Shown here piece by piece: positions 61,930-64,000 of a stretch of 64,000 nucleotides of DNA; the first letter of the stretch is position 1; each line of letters begins with the position of its first letter. The position numbers and the translations under genes are program-made. Location: contig NZ_LVEN01000042.1 of NCBI RefSeq assembly GCF_001686925.1, forward strand, positions 62,001-126,000, in the 5' to 3' direction. The stretch comes from Flavobacterium piscis (GTDB lineage Bacteria; Bacteroidota; Bacteroidia; Flavobacteriales; Flavobacteriaceae). The notes beneath the pieces were generated by a model that worked only from the letters and a program-made list of their open reading frames with translations, made no database searches and was not told the origin of the DNA.

Positions 61930-62931
61930 ATGGAATTGTCGATAACTCATGTAATTTTGACAGGAGGCGTTGGGAGTAGACTTTGGCCACTTTCTCGTAA
62001 AAGTCAACCAAAGCAATATTTGGAAATATTTGAAAATAAATCTTTATTCGAAATGACTGTAGATCGTAACAGGCATTTGGCCAATAAAGTGATGGTGGTT
62101 GGGAATGTCGATAATCATCATTTGAGTGGAAAAGTAATGAATAAAACCGATACAACTTATTTGAATATTGTAGAGGCTACACCAAGAAATACAGCTGCTG
62201 CCATAGCATTTTCGGCTTTTGCATCAGATCCTGGTGATGTTTTAATTATAACTCCTTCTGATCATATTATTGATAAAATGGATGATTATAACAATGCTAT
62301 CCAAGAAGCAGTTTCAAAAGCTAAAGAAGGTTTCATAGTAACATTTGGAATTATACCTACAAAGCCAGAAACAGGTTATGGTTATATTGAATCGAAAGGT
62401 GATAGAGTAGTATCATTTCGTGAAAAACCTAATGAAACAACTGCAAAAGAATTTATTGCAAAAGGTAATTTTTTATGGAATAGTGGAATGTTTTGTTTTA
62501 AGGCAGGAGTGCTTTTAGATGAATTAAAACAATTTCAGCCAGATGTTTATGAAAAATCCAAAGCAGTTTGGGAAGCATCTAAAGAAGGGTTTTTAGATTT
62601 GGAATTATCAATGCAAATTCCATCCATTAGTATCGATTATGCTGTGATGGAACGTAGTAAAAAAATTAAAGTCGTTCCTGCTTCTTTTTCATGGTCAGAT
62701 TTAGGTTCTTTTGAATCGGTCTATGATTATTTAATTCTAAAGGGGCATCCAGTTGATAAAAATGGTAATATGGTTATTGGTTCAGGGAAGCATACAACTT
62801 TTCTGGGTCTAAAAAACACTATTTTTGTTTATACAGATAGCGCTAATTTAATTTTGCAAAAAGAAAACTCACAAGATGTTAAAGATATCTACAGTGAATT
62901 AGAAAAGATAAATTCAGATTTATTAAATTAA
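61930..62931 (+). CDS. manC: Mannose-1-phosphate guanylyltransferase
   Basis: The 333-residue protein has the nucleotidyltransferase signature TGGVGSRLWPLSRKSQPKQY, ATPRNTAAAIAF, ITPSDHII, FREKPNETTAKEFI and WNSGMFCF. Only the guanylyltransferase domain is present; the C-terminal isomerase domain of two-domain ManC is missing, so an isomerase is expected elsewhere. It makes GDP-mannose, the precursor of mannose and GDP-fucose residues. Confidence 0.92.
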   Translation: MELSITHVILTGGVGSRLWPLSRKSQPKQYLEIFENKSLFEMTVDRNRHLANKVMVVGNVDNHHLSGKVMNKTDTTYLNIVEATPRNTAAAIAFSAFASDPGDVLIITPSDHIIDKMDDYNNAIQEAVSKAKEGFIVTFGIIPTKPETGYGYIESKGDRVVSFREKPNETTAKEFIAKGNFLWNSGMFCFKAGVLLDELKQFQPDVYEKSKAVWEASKEGFLDLELSMQIPSISIDYAVMERSKKIKVVPASFSWSDLGSFESVYDYLILKGHPVDKNGNMVIGSGKHTTFLGLKNTIFVYTDSANLILQKENSQDVKDIYSELEKINSDLLN

Positions 62932-62941
62932 TAAAATTAAA

Positions 62942-63988
62942 ATGAAAAAAATTCTTATAACTGGCGGTGCTGGTTTTATTGGTTCTCATGTAGTGAGACG
63001 TTTTGTTAATAAATATCCAGATTATCAAATCTTTAATTTGGATGTCTTAACTTATGCTGGGAATCTGGAGAATATAAAAGATATTGAGAATAAATCAAAT
63101 TATACTTTTGTAAAAGGTGATATTGTTGATGAAGTTTTTATTACTGAACTTTTTGCTACTCATAATTTTGACGGAGTTCTTCATTTAGCAGCTGAATCAC
63201 ATGTTGATCGATCTATTGAAGATCCTTTAGCATTTGTAAAAACAAATGTTATTGGAACTATGAATTTGTTAAATGCAGCAAAAAATCAATGGAAAGGAAA
63301 TTTTGAGAATAAAAGATTTTACCATATAAGTACAGATGAAGTATATGGGTCTTTGGGCGCTGAAGGATTATTTACTGAAACAACAGCTTATGATCCTAAT
63401 TCTCCTTACTCTGCTTCAAAAGCTAGTTCTGATCATTTTGTTAGAGCTTATGGTGAAACATATGGCTTGCCATATGTCTTGACTAATTGTTCGAACAATT
63501 ATGGTTCATACCATTTCCCAGAAAAATTAATTCCACTTTTTATAAATAATATTATAAATAATAAACCATTGCCGGTTTACGGACATGGAAACTATACACG
63601 TGATTGGTTATTTGTAGAAGATCATGCGATTGCAATAGATCTAGTTTTCCATAAAGGTAATAACCATGAAACCTATAACATTGGAGGATTTAATGAATGG
63701 AAAAATATTGATTTGGTTAAATTACTATGTCAAATTATGGATCAGAAGTTAGGAAGAGAATCTGGAACATCCCAAGATTTAATTACACACGTGAAAGACA
63801 GACCTGGTCACGATTTGCGTTATGCGATTGATGCTTCTAAAATTAATAAAGAGTTAGGATGGAAGCCATCTGTTACTTTTGAAGAGGGATTAGAAAAAAC
63901 TATAAATTGGTATTTAAATAATGAAGAGTGGCTGCATAATGTAACATCTGGCTCTTATAAGGAATACTATGAAAAACAATACTCATAA
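62942..63988 (+). CDS. rfbB: dTDP-glucose 4,6-dehydratase
   Basis: The 348-residue SDR enzyme has GGAGFIGSHVVRRFVNKYPD, LHLAAESHVDRSIEDPLAF, the STDEVYGSL motif, catalytic YSASKASSDH and the late KDRPGHDLRYAIDASKI. It makes dTDP-4-keto-6-deoxyglucose, the branch point to rhamnose and other deoxysugars. The neighbours of the dTDP pathway (rfbA, rfbC, rfbD) are not in the window and may lie beyond the right edge, 12 bp away. Confidence 0.95.
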   Translation: MKKILITGGAGFIGSHVVRRFVNKYPDYQIFNLDVLTYAGNLENIKDIENKSNYTFVKGDIVDEVFITELFATHNFDGVLHLAAESHVDRSIEDPLAFVKTNVIGTMNLLNAAKNQWKGNFENKRFYHISTDEVYGSLGAEGLFTETTAYDPNSPYSASKASSDHFVRAYGETYGLPYVLTNCSNNYGSYHFPEKLIPLFINNIINNKPLPVYGHGNYTRDWLFVEDHAIAIDLVFHKGNNHETYNIGGFNEWKNIDLVKLLCQIMDQKLGRESGTSQDLITHVKDRPGHDLRYAIDASKINKELGWKPSVTFEEGLEKTINWYLNNEEWLHNVTSGSYKEYYEKQYS

Positions 63989-64000
63989 CAATACTTTAAT

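Overview
The window is about 64 kb of an AT-rich genome that looks like Flavobacterium or a close relative in Bacteroidota. The grounds are SusC/SusD pairs, signal peptides of the type MKK...FAQ, promoters of the TTG-N19/20-TAnnTTTG class, starts without obvious Shine-Dalgarno sequences, an UpxY-type NusG paralogue, and ribosomal protein order str, then S10-spc-alpha, with infA and rpmJ after secY. No rRNA, tRNA, CRISPR array, transposase or prophage was seen.

Layout. 1-5327 (-): a large secreted alpha-2-macroglobulin protein, cut by the window edge, with a SusC-like plug segment inside it. 5461-15645: housekeeping and hypothetical genes: a TPR protein, mpl, a membrane protein with a displaced N-terminus, a DUF1287 lipoprotein, radC-yjjG-unknown operon, rarA, a rhomboid protease, a DUF2490 protein and rlmB. 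15821-27287 (-): two SusC/SusD pairs and an Omp85-like outer-membrane protein. 27470-30927 (+): the str operon rpsL-rpsG-fusA-rpsJ, closed by a terminator. 31331-44970 (+): the S10-spc-alpha cluster from rplC to rplQ, including the short rpmJ at 41842-41958, closed by a terminator. 45221-49166: carA, eno and gltA. 49232-51580: two guanidino-group-modifying enzymes separated by a four-helix-bundle (IVS-type) gene with inverted heptamer arrays. 51669-53616: marC, a CoA-binding protein and recR. 53687-63988: the start of a capsule/exopolysaccharide locus (Wza, Wzc, epimerase, UDP-glucose dehydrogenase, UpxY, then a second transcription unit with a UDP-HexNAc dehydrogenase, a cytidylyltransferase, ManC and RfbB), running off the right edge.

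How the parts work together. The ribosomal genes form two transcription units. Every gap longer than about 30 nt inside them (rpsL-rpsG, rpsN-rpsH, rpsK-rpsD, rpoA-rplQ) holds an inverted repeat, and the rpsN-rpsH gap also carries a well-formed promoter. These are candidates for local control of r-protein synthesis. The polysaccharide genes predict UDP-GlcA, UDP-GalNAcA, GDP-mannose and dTDP-4-keto-6-deoxyglucose as precursors, with export through Wza/Wzc and antitermination by UpxY.

The most unusual observations are: (1) degenerate 7-bp arrays of consensus GTTRTGA in inverted orientation, once around the IVS-type gene (50146-50634) and once with no gene inside the str operon (27862-27947); (2) a TonB-receptor plug segment next to the bait-region domain of an alpha-2-macroglobulin that keeps its CxEQ thioester; and (3) the set of structured leaders in the ribosomal operons. 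All functional statements come from reading the sequence and from family knowledge; no search was run.
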